NCBI RefSeq assembly: GCF_026626705.1
Contig: NZ_JAPNKC010000001.1
Span: 12,897,001 to 12,961,000, forward strand
DNA: 64,000 nt
Reading direction: 5' to 3'
From: Pyxidicoccus sp. MSG2
GTDB taxonomy: Bacteria; Myxococcota; Myxococcia; Myxococcales; Myxococcaceae
Made by a program: the position numbers and the translations under genes. How positions within the stretch are numbered: the first letter of the stretch is position 1; every line of letters begins with the position of its first letter. The notes beneath the pieces were generated by a model, which was not told where the DNA came from, made no database searches, and was given only the letters and a program-made list of their open reading frames with translations. Shown in pieces: positions 37,848 to 46,714 of this stretch.

Positions 37848-38747
37848 ATGGCCCTGACCAGACAGGTGAGCAAGCGCGAGGCTGAAGGCGACGTCGAGCG
37901 CATCTACCACGAGCTGCAGCAGACGCTGCGGGTGACGGGCGTGGACGTGTCGCTGCGCATGTGGGCGGCATTCCCACGCTTCTTCGCTGCGATGTGGGAG
38001 ACGCTGCTTCCGAACGTGGAGACGCGAGCCTTCGAGAAGGCGGCGGACAGCCTGCGTGACGAGGCGCTGGAGGTGACGGCGGACTGGGAGCCGCTCGGCG
38101 CATGGGACGCGGTGAAGCTGGGCGCGAGCCAGCGCTTCCACGTGAAGGGCGTGCTGGAGCTCTACGGCGCATTGCAGCCGAAGGTGCTGCTGATGGCGTC
38201 GGCGGTGCGGCTGGCGCTGACGGATGAGCCGGTGGGGCGGAAGGGAGTCCCGGGCACGGAGGAGCGGCTGGAGCGGGGCGTGCCTTCGAGGATGGCGGCG
38301 ATGGAGTGGGTGCCCGACAGGCCCGACGACCCACGGCTGCGAGCGCTGTTCTCGGACGTGGTGAAGTCGGTGGGACCTCCCGCGGTGCCGGGAGAGTTCC
38401 GCGCGCTGGCACTGTGGCCGGAGTACCTGGAAGCGGCGTGGCGCCGGCTGAAGCCGAGGATGCGGGAGGAGGCCTTCACCCAGGCGGTGGAGTCGCTGCG
38501 GCAGTCGGCGCGGCTGCAGGCTCGCACGCTGCCGTACGAGGTGGTGCTGAGCCGCGAGCAGGTCGAGGCGCTGGGAGAGGATGCGGCGACGGTGTTCCGG
38601 GTGACGGACGCGCTGGAGCGGCGGTTGCCGGTGCTGCTGTTGAACCTGGCGCAGCTGGTGCTGGACGCGCCGGAGGTGGAGCGTCACCCGTTCCCCGGAG
38701 CCACGAAGCGGGTGCCGGCTCGGGTGTCGGAGGAGGCGCTGCGATGA
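37848..38747 (+). CDS. DehI-like (group I 2-haloacid dehalogenase family) protein
   Basis: 299 residues resembling the halocarboxylic acid dehydrogenase DehI family. Two related halves are visible: MWAAFPRFFAAMWETLLPNV...AADSLRDEA (about 40-80) and LALWPEYLEAAWRRLKPRM...AVESLRQSA (about 180-230), the pseudo-dimer layout of DehI. No signal or membrane segment. ATG 37848 follows GGAGGG. Its stop overlaps the next gene by ATGA. Family assignment is from memory of the pattern; the natural substrate in myxobacteria is unknown. Confidence 0.72.
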   Translation: MALTRQVSKREAEGDVERIYHELQQTLRVTGVDVSLRMWAAFPRFFAAMWETLLPNVETRAFEKAADSLRDEALEVTADWEPLGAWDAVKLGASQRFHVKGVLELYGALQPKVLLMASAVRLALTDEPVGRKGVPGTEERLERGVPSRMAAMEWVPDRPDDPRLRALFSDVVKSVGPPAVPGEFRALALWPEYLEAAWRRLKPRMREEAFTQAVESLRQSARLQARTLPYEVVLSREQVEALGEDAATVFRVTDALERRLPVLLLNLAQLVLDAPEVERHPFPGATKRVPARVSEEALR

Positions 38748-39604
38748 ACTGGCGCGACTGGCAGGCCCGACAGGCGGTGGTGGAGCTGGGGGACCGCTTC
38801 CTGAGCTACGTGGACCTGGGCGAAGGACGGCCGATGGTGCTGCTGCATGGGATTCCGACGTGGGGCTTCCTGTGGAGCGGGCTGGCACCGGCGCTGGCGT
38901 TGACGCACCGGGTGCTGGTGCCGGACCTGCTGGGCTACGGGTACTCGGACCGGAGGGATGCGTTCGACCGGTCCGTGGCGCGGCAGGCGGAGGCGCTGGA
39001 TGCGTGGATGGACCGGCTGGGGGTGCAGGACGCGGTGGTGGTGGGGCACGACGTGGGAGGTGGCGTGGCGCAGCACCTGGCCGTGCGCTTTCCCCAGCGG
39101 GTGGGCCGGCTCTGTCTGATGGACAGCGTCTGCTACGACGCCTGGCCGGGAGAACTGATGCTGCAGCTCGGGCACCACGGGGTGGTGAAGACGCTGTCGG
39201 CCGATGCGGTGTATCGGCTGTTGAAGGTCGCCGCGAAGCGGGGCGGCTTTGCGAAGGCGCCGCCAGATGGATTGATGGAGGGATTGCTGGCGCCGTACGC
39301 GACGGAAGCCGGAAAGGTGTCGCTGGTGCGGAACGCTGTGTCGCTGAACACGAACCACACGCAGGAAGTGGCGTCGAGGCTGGGACAACTGTCCGTGCCG
39401 GTGCTGATTCTGTGGGGCGAGGACGACGCCTTCCTGTCCTCGAAGTACGGCGACCGGCTGGCCTGGGACATCCCCGGAGCGAAGTACGTGAAGGTTCCGG
39501 GCGCGAGGCACTTCGTCATGTGGGACGCGCCGCACGTCGTGGCCACGGAGCTGTACCGGCTTGTCGAAGTGGAAGCACCGGAGGAGGCAGGCATCGCGCG
39601 GTAG
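38744..39604 (+). CDS. alpha/beta hydrolase with Asp nucleophile (epoxide hydrolase/dehalogenase-like)
   Basis: 286 residues. LLHGIPTWGFLW is the oxyanion region; VVGHDVGGGVAQ places Asp103 at the nucleophile elbow, as in haloalkane dehalogenases and epoxide hydrolases rather than esterases. GEDDAF and GARHFVMWDAP give the acid and His. The start overlaps the DehI-like gene by 4 bp, so the two act together or at least are co-translated. Confidence 0.85.
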   Translation: MNWRDWQARQAVVELGDRFLSYVDLGEGRPMVLLHGIPTWGFLWSGLAPALALTHRVLVPDLLGYGYSDRRDAFDRSVARQAEALDAWMDRLGVQDAVVVGHDVGGGVAQHLAVRFPQRVGRLCLMDSVCYDAWPGELMLQLGHHGVVKTLSADAVYRLLKVAAKRGGFAKAPPDGLMEGLLAPYATEAGKVSLVRNAVSLNTNHTQEVASRLGQLSVPVLILWGEDDAFLSSKYGDRLAWDIPGAKYVKVPGARHFVMWDAPHVVATELYRLVEVEAPEEAGIAR

Positions 39605-39650
39605 CCGTGGCGGCGGGGGATGGAAACGGAGGGAAGGAACGGGGTAACAA

Positions 39651-39680
39651 GGCACGTGAGGCGTGCCGCTCCCGGCACGC
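39651..39680 (+). promoter_or_regulatory. competing hairpins before the sigma factor gene
   Basis: GCGTGCCG-CTCC-CGGCACGC (39661-39680) is a perfect 8-bp stem. GGCACG at 39651-39656 can instead pair with CGTGCC at 39662-39667. The pair could terminate the upstream transcript or control entry to the sigma gene. Confidence 0.35.
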
Positions 39681-39697
39681 GCGGTGCCGAGGTGCGC

Positions 39698-40606
39698 ATG
39701 CGAACGCAGCAGAGCCGCTCGCTCGTCTTCCTCCAGCAACTGGGGCCCGGAGCCCGGAGTGGCTACGCGACCCTCTCCGGACTGGAGGACGTGCTGGCCT
39801 CGCTGTACGCCGCGGGGCAGCAGGCCTGGCCGGGCGTGTCCCTCTCGGAGGACGACTTCCTGCGGCACCTCGCCGGGTGCCTGCCAACGGACGAGGACCC
39901 TGCCCGGGCACTCGCTTCCGTGCATGCCGCGGACCTCTATCTGGCGTGTGCCTGCGCGCGAGGCGACCCCACCGCGCATGCCGCGCTGGAGCGCCACGTG
40001 TTTCCCAAGGCCGCGGCCTCCGTGGCACGGCTGCGTGAAACCGGAGTGGAGCCGGCCGAGGTGTTCCAGCGCCTGCGCGAGCGGCTCCTCGTTCCGGAAG
40101 GAGGCCGGCCCCCGCGCGTGGCGGAATACCAGGGCAGTGGTCCGCTCGCGGCCTGGCTGCGGGCGGCCGCGGTGCGCATGGCCCTCAACCTCCAGCGGAC
40201 GGAGCGTCGGAGGGCCCACGCAGAGGAGGAAGCGGAGGCGCTGTCGCTTCCCGCCGAAGCGGGCACCGCGGACGTCGAGCTGGACTACCTGCGCAGAAAC
40301 CACCGCGAGGACTTCAAGGCGGCGCTCTCCGAGGCACTCAATGCCCTGCCCGCGCGGGAGCGCACCGTGCTGCGCCTGCACGCCGTGGAGGGACTGAGCC
40401 TGGAGCGCATCGGCACCATGTACCAGACGCACAAGTCCACCGTGTCGCGCTGGGTGTCCCGGGCCCGGGAGACCGCGCTGGAGGGGACCCGGCAGCGACT
40501 GGTGGAGCGGCTCAAGCTGTCCTCTGGAGAGCTGCACAGCCTGATGCGCGCGCTGAACGGGGAGCTGGACCTGAGCCTCCCTTCCCTGCTGAGCAAGCCC
40601 GGGTAG
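39698..40606 (+). CDS. Myxococcales-type sigma-70 family (ECF-like) sigma factor
   Basis: 302 residues from ATG 39698 (GAGG six bases upstream); ATG 39620 is in frame. The N-terminal 140 residues are helical and unlike ordinary ECF factors. Region 2-like sequence lies around VAEYQGSGPLAAWLRAAAVRMA, and the C-terminal region 4 is LNALPARERTVLRLHAVEGLSL then MYQTHKSTVSRWVSRARE, a helix-turn-helix. The layout matches a sigma group known mostly from Myxococcales. The downstream secreted protein and kinase may form its signalling partner set. Confidence 0.83.
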   Translation: MRTQQSRSLVFLQQLGPGARSGYATLSGLEDVLASLYAAGQQAWPGVSLSEDDFLRHLAGCLPTDEDPARALASVHAADLYLACACARGDPTAHAALERHVFPKAAASVARLRETGVEPAEVFQRLRERLLVPEGGRPPRVAEYQGSGPLAAWLRAAAVRMALNLQRTERRRAHAEEEAEALSLPAEAGTADVELDYLRRNHREDFKAALSEALNALPARERTVLRLHAVEGLSLERIGTMYQTHKSTVSRWVSRARETALEGTRQRLVERLKLSSGELHSLMRALNGELDLSLPSLLSKPG

Positions 40607-40707
40607 CCTCGGGGGGCCGAAACTTTTTTCGCGGCGTCGTGCAACGCCTCCAGGTGGCCGGTGTCATCCCAGTGAAGGTGAAACCAACCCCCTGGAGGAC
40701 ACACCCC

Positions 40708-41037
40708 ATGCATCACGGAATGAAGCTGGCCCTGGTCGCGCTGACGTTGGTGGGAACCCCTGTGCTGTCGGCGGAGGAGGCGAAGCCGGCCAAGGCCGCC
40801 GAGACCGCGCCCGCCGCCACCGAGGGGACCATCGTCCTGAAGAAGGGCGGCCAGAAGGACCTGCGCGTGCCGGGCATGGTCCGTGTCGCGATTGACGAGC
40901 CCGAGATCGCCGACGTCGACGCGCCGGGCAAGGACGTGCTGCGGCTCACCGGCGCCAAGGCCGGGGAGACGGACCTGCTCGTCTGGTCGGGGAAGGAGAA
41001 CAAGCGCAGCACCTACCACATCGTCGTTCGCGACTGA
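40708..41037 (+). CDS. small exported pilus-assembly N-terminal-domain protein
   Basis: 109 residues. A signal peptide (MKLALVALTLVGTPVLSAEE) precedes an Ala/Glu linker and one beta domain: IVLKKGGQKDLRVPGMVRVAID, then PEIADVDAPGKDVLRLTGAKAG and TDLLVWS. This is the N-terminal module of RcpC/CpaC-type secretins (pilus formation N-terminal domain), here alone. The same domain ends the kinase at 41200. ATG 40708 follows GGAGG by 9 bases. Confidence 0.8.
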   Translation: MHHGMKLALVALTLVGTPVLSAEEAKPAKAAETAPAATEGTIVLKKGGQKDLRVPGMVRVAIDEPEIADVDAPGKDVLRLTGAKAGETDLLVWSGKENKRSTYHIVVRD

Positions 41038-41199
41038 CCCACGCGGCCCGCGTACTGCGGGGGGATTCCGGGCTCCCAGCATGGGGCCCGGACGCTTCCC
41101 GCGCAGGCGGCAGACGATGGACGGGCGTCGTGGCGCCAAGTCATGCCGCCCCCCCGGCTTTCCGGCGCCTGTCCGGGCTGCGAAGATTCGACGCGCGCC

Positions 41200-42663
41200 A
41201 TGAACCCGTTGCCCAGCCCTCCCCTGCCCTCCTGTCCGGACGAGAACCTGCTCGCGGCCTTCGCCACCGGCTCGCTTCCAGGGGCGAAGGTGCCAGGGGT
41301 GGAAGCCCACCTCGATGGCTGTGCGGATTGCCGGGCGCTGGTGGCAGCCGTGGCCTCCGAGTCCTCGCATCCGGGCACGAGCGATTCGGACGTGCCCACA
41401 CGGCTGGACACCGGTGCGCCCACGTTGTCGGACGCACGACCGGAAATGGCGCTTCCGCCGGGGACGCGGCTGGGGTCCTACCTGATTCGCGGTGTGCTGG
41501 GCATGGGAGGCATGGGCGTGGTGTACGCGGCGGATGACCCGCGGCTGGGGCGGCGGGTGGCGCTCAAGCTGCTGCGACCGCTGCAAGAAGGCGCGGAGCA
41601 AGAAGGCCGGGCGCGGCTGCTTCTGGAAGCGCAGGCGATGGCGCGGCTGTCACATCCCAATGTGCTGCCCATCTTCGAGCTGGGCACGGCGGAGGGCCGC
41701 GACTTCCTGGCCATGGAGTGGGTGGAAGGCACCACGCTCGGGGACTGGCTCCGCGCACGCGAGCGTCCATGGCGCGAGGTGGTGGAGGTGTTCCTCGCGG
41801 CGGGAGCGGGACTCGCCGCCGCGCACCGGGCGGGACTGGTTCACCGGGACTTCAAGCCCTCCAACGTCCTGGTGGGGCTCGACGGACGGGTTCGCGTCAC
41901 GGACTTCGGCCTGGCCAGACACGGCACTGGAGAACAGGACGCCGTGACGTCCGGGGTGATGGACGAAGCCTCCCCATCCGAGTCGTCCGCGCTCACGCAG
42001 CGGGGCCGGGTCCCGGGGACGCCCGCATACATGTCTCCCGAGCAGCGCGCGGGCCGGGCCGTGGACGCGCGCAGTGACCAGTACAGCTTCTGTGTCGCGC
42101 TCCACGAAGCGCTCCAGGGTGAGCGACCGCCGGGCCTCCCTGCGTCCTCCTCGCACCGGGCCCTCCCGCGAAGAGCGCGGGCCAGGGACCTGCCGAAGCA
42201 CGTCCTTGCTGCCCTGGCCCGGGGACTCGCGAAGGCCCCGGAGGAGCGCTTCCCTTCCATGGATGCGCTGATGGCGGTGCTCTCCCATTCGCCTCCGTCC
42301 CGGCTGCTTCGCATGGGTGGGCTCACCGTGGTGTTGGCGGGTGTGGGGATTGGGCTGTTCCTGTGGAAGCAGCCTCAGCGCCATGAGCCACCTGACGCAC
42401 GGGTGCAAGCAGCCCCCGTCGCAGCGGAGCGTGGTGACACGGCGAACACGCTCATCTCGCTGCGCGAGGACCAGGTGAAGGATCTGCCCGTTCCCAAGCT
42501 CCAGCGCATCGCGGTGGGGGACCCGGCGATCGTGGAGGTAGAGATCCTGGACGGCGACGTGCTGCGCCTGACGGGAAGGTCGGCGGGCACCACGAACCTC
42601 GTGACGTGGACCCGTGAGAACGGGGAGATGCAGCTCTACACCCTGTCCGTCACCGCGCGCTGA
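41200..42663 (+). CDS. Ser/Thr kinase with N-terminal zinc finger and C-terminal extracytoplasmic pilus-N domain
   Basis: 487 residues. Residues 12-48 carry an anti-sigma-type zinc finger (VEAHLDGCADCR: His37, Cys41, Cys44). Residues 92-360 are a PASTA-less eukaryotic-like kinase: G-loop GVLGMGGMGVVY, Lys123, HRDFKPSN, DFGLAR, GTPAYMSPEQ. A membrane helix (about 370-388) leads to an outer domain (DLPVPKLQRIAVGDPAIVEV, VLRLTGRSAGTTNLVTW) homologous to the preceding secreted protein. The layout suggests an envelope sensor that may bind the neighbouring sigma factor. Confidence 0.88.
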   Translation: MNPLPSPPLPSCPDENLLAAFATGSLPGAKVPGVEAHLDGCADCRALVAAVASESSHPGTSDSDVPTRLDTGAPTLSDARPEMALPPGTRLGSYLIRGVLGMGGMGVVYAADDPRLGRRVALKLLRPLQEGAEQEGRARLLLEAQAMARLSHPNVLPIFELGTAEGRDFLAMEWVEGTTLGDWLRARERPWREVVEVFLAAGAGLAAAHRAGLVHRDFKPSNVLVGLDGRVRVTDFGLARHGTGEQDAVTSGVMDEASPSESSALTQRGRVPGTPAYMSPEQRAGRAVDARSDQYSFCVALHEALQGERPPGLPASSSHRALPRRARARDLPKHVLAALARGLAKAPEERFPSMDALMAVLSHSPPSRLLRMGGLTVVLAGVGIGLFLWKQPQRHEPPDARVQAAPVAAERGDTANTLISLREDQVKDLPVPKLQRIAVGDPAIVEVEILDGDVLRLTGRSAGTTNLVTWTRENGEMQLYTLSVTAR

Positions 42664-42811
42664 CGTCAGAGCGCGCCTGCCATGGGAGCAGGGCTCGACG
42701 CTCAGCGACCGACCCTTGCTTGAATGATGGGCCCTCCGCGCTGGAGCCCCTACCCACCAGGCAGGGGAGCCGCGCCCTCCGCGCGCTTCGGGTTATCCTA
42801 CCGGAGCAACG

Positions 42812-44926
42812 ATGGCCCTCCGATTCGCGCGCGGTGCGCTCTGGCTTCTCCCCCTGGCGCTCATGACGGTTGCCCATGCGGGCACACCGCCCGCGCGCGG
42901 CTCCCGCGTCATCGAGGGCATCGCTGTCGCGAGCACGGGGCCCGTGGCCTCGGTGAAGGTCCGCGCCACCCATGGAGGGCGCGTCGTTACCGCCCGCACC
43001 GACGCGCACGGCCACTTCGTGCTCCGCGGCCTGTCCGACGACTGGTGGACCCTGACCGCGTCCCGAGGCTCCGAGGTGGGAGAAGTCCAGGCAGCGCCAG
43101 GAGCAGTGGAGCCGCACTTCGTGGTGCTGGAGCTGGGCCTGCCCAGGACCGTGCGCGGCGTCGTGCGCTCCGAGTCGGGCCTGCCCGTGCTCGGGGCCCG
43201 GGTGGAGGCGGGCCTCCAGGGCGTGGACGGCCTGCGAAACCCCCGCGAGTACCGCACCGCCAGCAACGGACGGTTCGAGCTTGCAGTGGCGGGCCTCTCT
43301 CCGATCGCAATCCAGGTGAGCGCTCCAGGGTTCCTTCGCCAGCGAGTCACCGAGGCGTCGTCCACCGGGGAGTGGGACGTGGTGCTCGAAAGCTCGGTGG
43401 AGCTGCGCGGCAGGGTCACCGATAGCCGAGGCACGCCGGTGATGGGCGTCCGGGTTCGTCTCAAGCGGTACGGGCAGACGTCGTTCTCCAGGACCTTCTC
43501 CGGCCGTGACTCGCTCGCCACCCTGACGGAGGGTGACGGCACCTTCGCCATCGGGGGTCTCCAGCGAGGCCGTTACAGCTTCCTGCTCGAGCATCGGGCC
43601 CACGCCGCTCGCATCGGAGACGTAGAGGTCCCCACCGCCGAGGTGCGCTGGGCGCTCCCGGAGGGCATCCGCGTCTCCACCACCGTCACGACTCAGGGCG
43701 GTGCGCCCACGCCTGCCACGGTGTCCTTCTCCGGACCGCTGGCGGACCCGGCCTTCTTCCCCTCGGAGCGAACCGTCGAGACCGACGCCGCGGGAGGCGC
43801 GGTGCTCGATGGCCTCGTGCCCGGGACCTACCAGGTGACGGCGAGCCTGCGGTCTCGTACGGAGGAGCGGTCCATGTCTCGCAGGGTCCAGGTCTCCGCC
43901 AGCGAGCCGGCCCTGGCGCTGAACTTCCGGAGCCCCCACCCGCTGCGAGGGCGTGTCGTCGACGCGCGCGGGCGTCCCCTGCGGGGCGTACGGCTGTCAC
44001 TCCGCCACGAGGACGAGGAGCGGGCGGGCTTCTCGGTGACGCGCCGGAGCATCGACGGCACCTTTACCTTCGACAGCCTTCCTGAAAGAGCGCTGACGGT
44101 GGTGGCCTGGAAGGAGGGCTACGAGTCCGTCTCCACCGAGGTCCGGGTCCCCGCTTCGGCACCACTTCGCCTTGTGCTGAAGCGGCAGCGGATCGTCCCG
44201 GTCTCTGGCCGCGTGGTGGATGCGCGGGGCCGGCCCATTCGCTCGTTCAGCGTGAACGGCACCCAGAAGCGGCACGCGGCGGGCCGCTTCTCGATGCCGG
44301 TGCCGCCGGGCGTTGAGGCGGTGGTGCTTCGCATCTCCGCCGAGGGCTTCGCCCCCAGGCTGCTGACCCTCGATCCGCGTGCCCCGGCGTCGCGGAAACT
44401 GGGGGCCGTCCGGCTCGACAAGGGCAGGACGCTCACGGGGCGCGTGGAGACCCCGGAAGGCTGGGACCTTGCCGGAGTGGCGGTCCGGTGCAGATGGCCC
44501 GGCGCGCCGACACACCGGGACCCGAGCGCCTGCCACGGCGAGACGCTTCCGGATGGGAGCCTCTACCTCGTCCACGTGCCGGCGGAGCCGGTCGTGCTCG
44601 AGCTGGACACCCCGGACTGGCCACTGACACGGCTCCTCGTGCCCGAGGGCGTCACGGAGGCGCGGGTACGGGTGCCTCATGGGTTGACGGTGCGGGGCAC
44701 CGTCAAGGATGCGCGCGGGCTCCCACTGGAGGACGGCGACGTCCGCGTGGAGGTGGAGGGGGAGGCGCACTTCGCCCCCATCCGTCCCGACGGGACGTAC
44801 GTCATCCGGGTATCGCCAGGGCGTGGCTCCATCCAGGTCGTCAACCAGCGGGGCGAGCCGACAACCTTCGAGGGCGCGGAAGGACAGACGGCCCGGGTGG
44901 ACCTGCTGGTGCGGAGCGATTCCTGA
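42812..44926 (+). CDS. secreted protein of repeated carboxypeptidase-regulatory-like domains
   Basis: 704 residues. A Sec signal (LWLLPLALMTVAHA) is followed by about seven transthyretin-like beta modules, each with a pattern like LRGRVVDARGRPLRGVRLSL...GTFTFDSL...EGYE. No enzyme domain is seen. Such proteins are common on myxobacterial surfaces and probably act in adhesion or as scaffolds. It stands alone between the kinase and the toxin pair. Confidence 0.8.
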   Translation: MALRFARGALWLLPLALMTVAHAGTPPARGSRVIEGIAVASTGPVASVKVRATHGGRVVTARTDAHGHFVLRGLSDDWWTLTASRGSEVGEVQAAPGAVEPHFVVLELGLPRTVRGVVRSESGLPVLGARVEAGLQGVDGLRNPREYRTASNGRFELAVAGLSPIAIQVSAPGFLRQRVTEASSTGEWDVVLESSVELRGRVTDSRGTPVMGVRVRLKRYGQTSFSRTFSGRDSLATLTEGDGTFAIGGLQRGRYSFLLEHRAHAARIGDVEVPTAEVRWALPEGIRVSTTVTTQGGAPTPATVSFSGPLADPAFFPSERTVETDAAGGAVLDGLVPGTYQVTASLRSRTEERSMSRRVQVSASEPALALNFRSPHPLRGRVVDARGRPLRGVRLSLRHEDEERAGFSVTRRSIDGTFTFDSLPERALTVVAWKEGYESVSTEVRVPASAPLRLVLKRQRIVPVSGRVVDARGRPIRSFSVNGTQKRHAAGRFSMPVPPGVEAVVLRISAEGFAPRLLTLDPRAPASRKLGAVRLDKGRTLTGRVETPEGWDLAGVAVRCRWPGAPTHRDPSACHGETLPDGSLYLVHVPAEPVVLELDTPDWPLTRLLVPEGVTEARVRVPHGLTVRGTVKDARGLPLEDGDVRVEVEGEAHFAPIRPDGTYVIRVSPGRGSIQVVNQRGEPTTFEGAEGQTARVDLLVRSDS

Positions 44927-44937
44927 CAGGCCCCGAG

Positions 44938-44974
44938 CTCGGTGTTCTGTAGGGAATGAGGACCGAACCGCCCC
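44938..44974 (-). pseudogene. relic of a second toxin C-terminus
   Basis: 33 of 37 bases match 45517-45553 inside the toxin gene. On the minus strand it reads RFGPHSLQNTEL, against RFGPHALHNTEN in the intact nuclease tip. It lies immediately after the immunity gene, outside any intact frame, so it looks like a displaced or decayed toxin module. Confidence 0.6.
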
Positions 44975-44983
44975 CCAACTAGC

Positions 44984-45346
44984 TCACGGAAACTTGAGCG
45001 TGCCCTCGCGCCACGCCTTGAGCGCGTACTCCGCCCGTGTCCGGATACGCCCTGGGCGGGCAGCAAACTCCAACAGAACAGGTTCACCCTGAGCTGGAGC
45101 AAACTCAAGCGCGTGTGCAGCAGCAATGGAACGGACATTCTCGTCCTCGCTCTTCAACAGCGGAAGGAGATGGGAGGCCACCGCTCGACTCCGGAGCTCA
45201 CGGTAGGCACTTGCAATCCTGTCGTGAGCCCGATTGGCAGCACGAGGATTCGCAGCGGCCAGCGCCTGTCCGTAGGCTACCGCCGCATGCTCGTACTCTT
45301 GGACGAGTTCATCAATGCTCGCCCCTTGGATATTGCGCATGCTCAT
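44984..45346 (-). CDS. DUF2019-type immunity protein
   Basis: 120 residues, all-helical. SIDELVQEYEHAAVAYGQAL and LLPLLKSEDENVRSIAAAHALEFAP form HEAT-like helices typical of DUF2019, a family found beside myxobacterial polymorphic toxins. ATG 45346 overlaps the toxin stop (ATGA), the usual toxin-immunity coupling. It probably binds and blocks the nuclease tip encoded upstream. Confidence 0.78.
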   Translation of the reverse strand: MSMRNIQGASIDELVQEYEHAAVAYGQALAAANPRAANRAHDRIASAYRELRSRAVASHLLPLLKSEDENVRSIAAAHALEFAPAQGEPVLLEFAARPGRIRTRAEYALKAWREGTLKFP

Positions 45347-46629
45347 GGAACGACTCCGTAGTCCCGGAGGATTCTCAAACAGAACTCGCGTTGGGCCTGA
45401 AAGGACTGACCATTCAGCCACTGCCGCACGGTTTGTCCACCAGAGAGGAGAGGATCTTTCGACGAGTAATACGCGCTGATTTGCCTGTGAATCCCTTCGT
45501 CGATGGCGATCACGTTCTCGGTGTTGTGAAGGGCATGAGGACCGAACCGCTCCACGTTGCCCGGCGTCTGCTCGACGATGTGGTGCCACTGCTTCCCCTG
45601 GCCTGCTGAGCCCAAGGCGCTCTTGAGGCCGCTGAACGAGCCCCAGGACCTGAAACCGGCAGGACGGACTCCCGCTGCGGTTCCTCGTAAGCCCTGGGCC
45701 GTCATGGCGACCGCCGTGGCGGGCAGGGAGATGACGACGGTACTGCCTTCAATGGCTACCGCACTCACCTGCCCCACGTTCGCAAGGCTGATGCCTACCC
45801 GTAAGGCCCCGGCCGCCGCGGCCTCCATGTAGCTGGGCAGCATCGACAGCCGCGAGGCCAGCCCCACGGCGCCCCCGGCCATGCCATGACTCACCACCAT
45901 GGTGACCGCAAGGACGAAGACACGCGCCACCTCGGGTCCCACCCGGTTGGCGAAGCGATGGCCGGCCTGCTCCAACTCAATCCACGTCGTGGCCTGGTCG
46001 GTAGCTCGCTTCAGCTCCCGGCTCGCGTCCACCACCTCAAGGAACGTCTCCACTCCCAGGTAGATGAGCAGGACCGCAGAGACGATGGCCGCCGCCTTGG
46101 TGAACACGGGCTCGGGATTGGCCGCCAGGACGGCCCAGGTGACGAGGCCCGTGGCGATGACGGTGTAGAAGAGCTGGGGCGCCAAGGTCTTCTCCACCGC
46201 CCGGGCGATGCTCTCCTTGAGGGGCTCCAGCGACAGGCCCAGGGCAACGCCCAGCTTGTCCCACTCGCCCAGGCCTGGCCCGATGTCGAGCAGGGAGAGG
46301 CAATGGTCCCTACGCTGGCCCGGCACGCAGAGGCCACCGAAGCTCTTGCGCATCAAGCGCTGCCATCGGGTGTCTGCACTGTTCTCCGGGTGGGAGGCGC
46401 GCACCAGCAAACCTTGCTGCGGAGCACGGAGCGTCAGAGGTACCTCCAGCACCAGCCGCGCCAACGCCTCCTCGAATGCTTCCGCGCCCACCGTCACGGA
46501 CTGGCTTGCGGAGGACGGCCTGTACTCCAGGGGTGAGCCCTGTCCCGTGTCGAGGCGGATGACACGCGGGGCGGCGCACGCATCAAGCAGGGCGAGGAGC
46601 AGGATCGCGACGGCCAGCCGGGTTGCCAT
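45343..46629 (-). CDS. SitA-like polymorphic toxin lipoprotein with HNH-type nuclease tip
   Basis: 428 residues. The signal ends LLDAC, a lipobox with Asp at -2. The middle has hydrophobic helices (VIATGLVTWAVLAAN, AAAIVSAVLLIYLGV). The tip from about residue 365 reads KQWHHIVEQTPGNVERFGPHALHNTENVIA...HRQISAYYSSK, a WHH/HNH-like nuclease motif. In Myxococcus, SitA lipoprotein toxins are passed between cells by TraAB outer-membrane exchange. The exact SitA family is not determinable by eye. Confidence 0.78.
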   Translation of the reverse strand: MATRLAVAILLLALLDACAAPRVIRLDTGQGSPLEYRPSSASQSVTVGAEAFEEALARLVLEVPLTLRAPQQGLLVRASHPENSADTRWQRLMRKSFGGLCVPGQRRDHCLSLLDIGPGLGEWDKLGVALGLSLEPLKESIARAVEKTLAPQLFYTVIATGLVTWAVLAANPEPVFTKAAAIVSAVLLIYLGVETFLEVVDASRELKRATDQATTWIELEQAGHRFANRVGPEVARVFVLAVTMVVSHGMAGGAVGLASRLSMLPSYMEAAAAGALRVGISLANVGQVSAVAIEGSTVVISLPATAVAMTAQGLRGTAAGVRPAGFRSWGSFSGLKSALGSAGQGKQWHHIVEQTPGNVERFGPHALHNTENVIAIDEGIHRQISAYYSSKDPLLSGGQTVRQWLNGQSFQAQREFCLRILRDYGVVP

Positions 46630-46714
46630 GAGCCGCTTTCGGGAACGAGGAGGGCTCCAGCCTACGGAAAGGTTCCTCCGGAGACGATGTTGTTCCGGTC
46701 CTCCTCTTCTTCCT

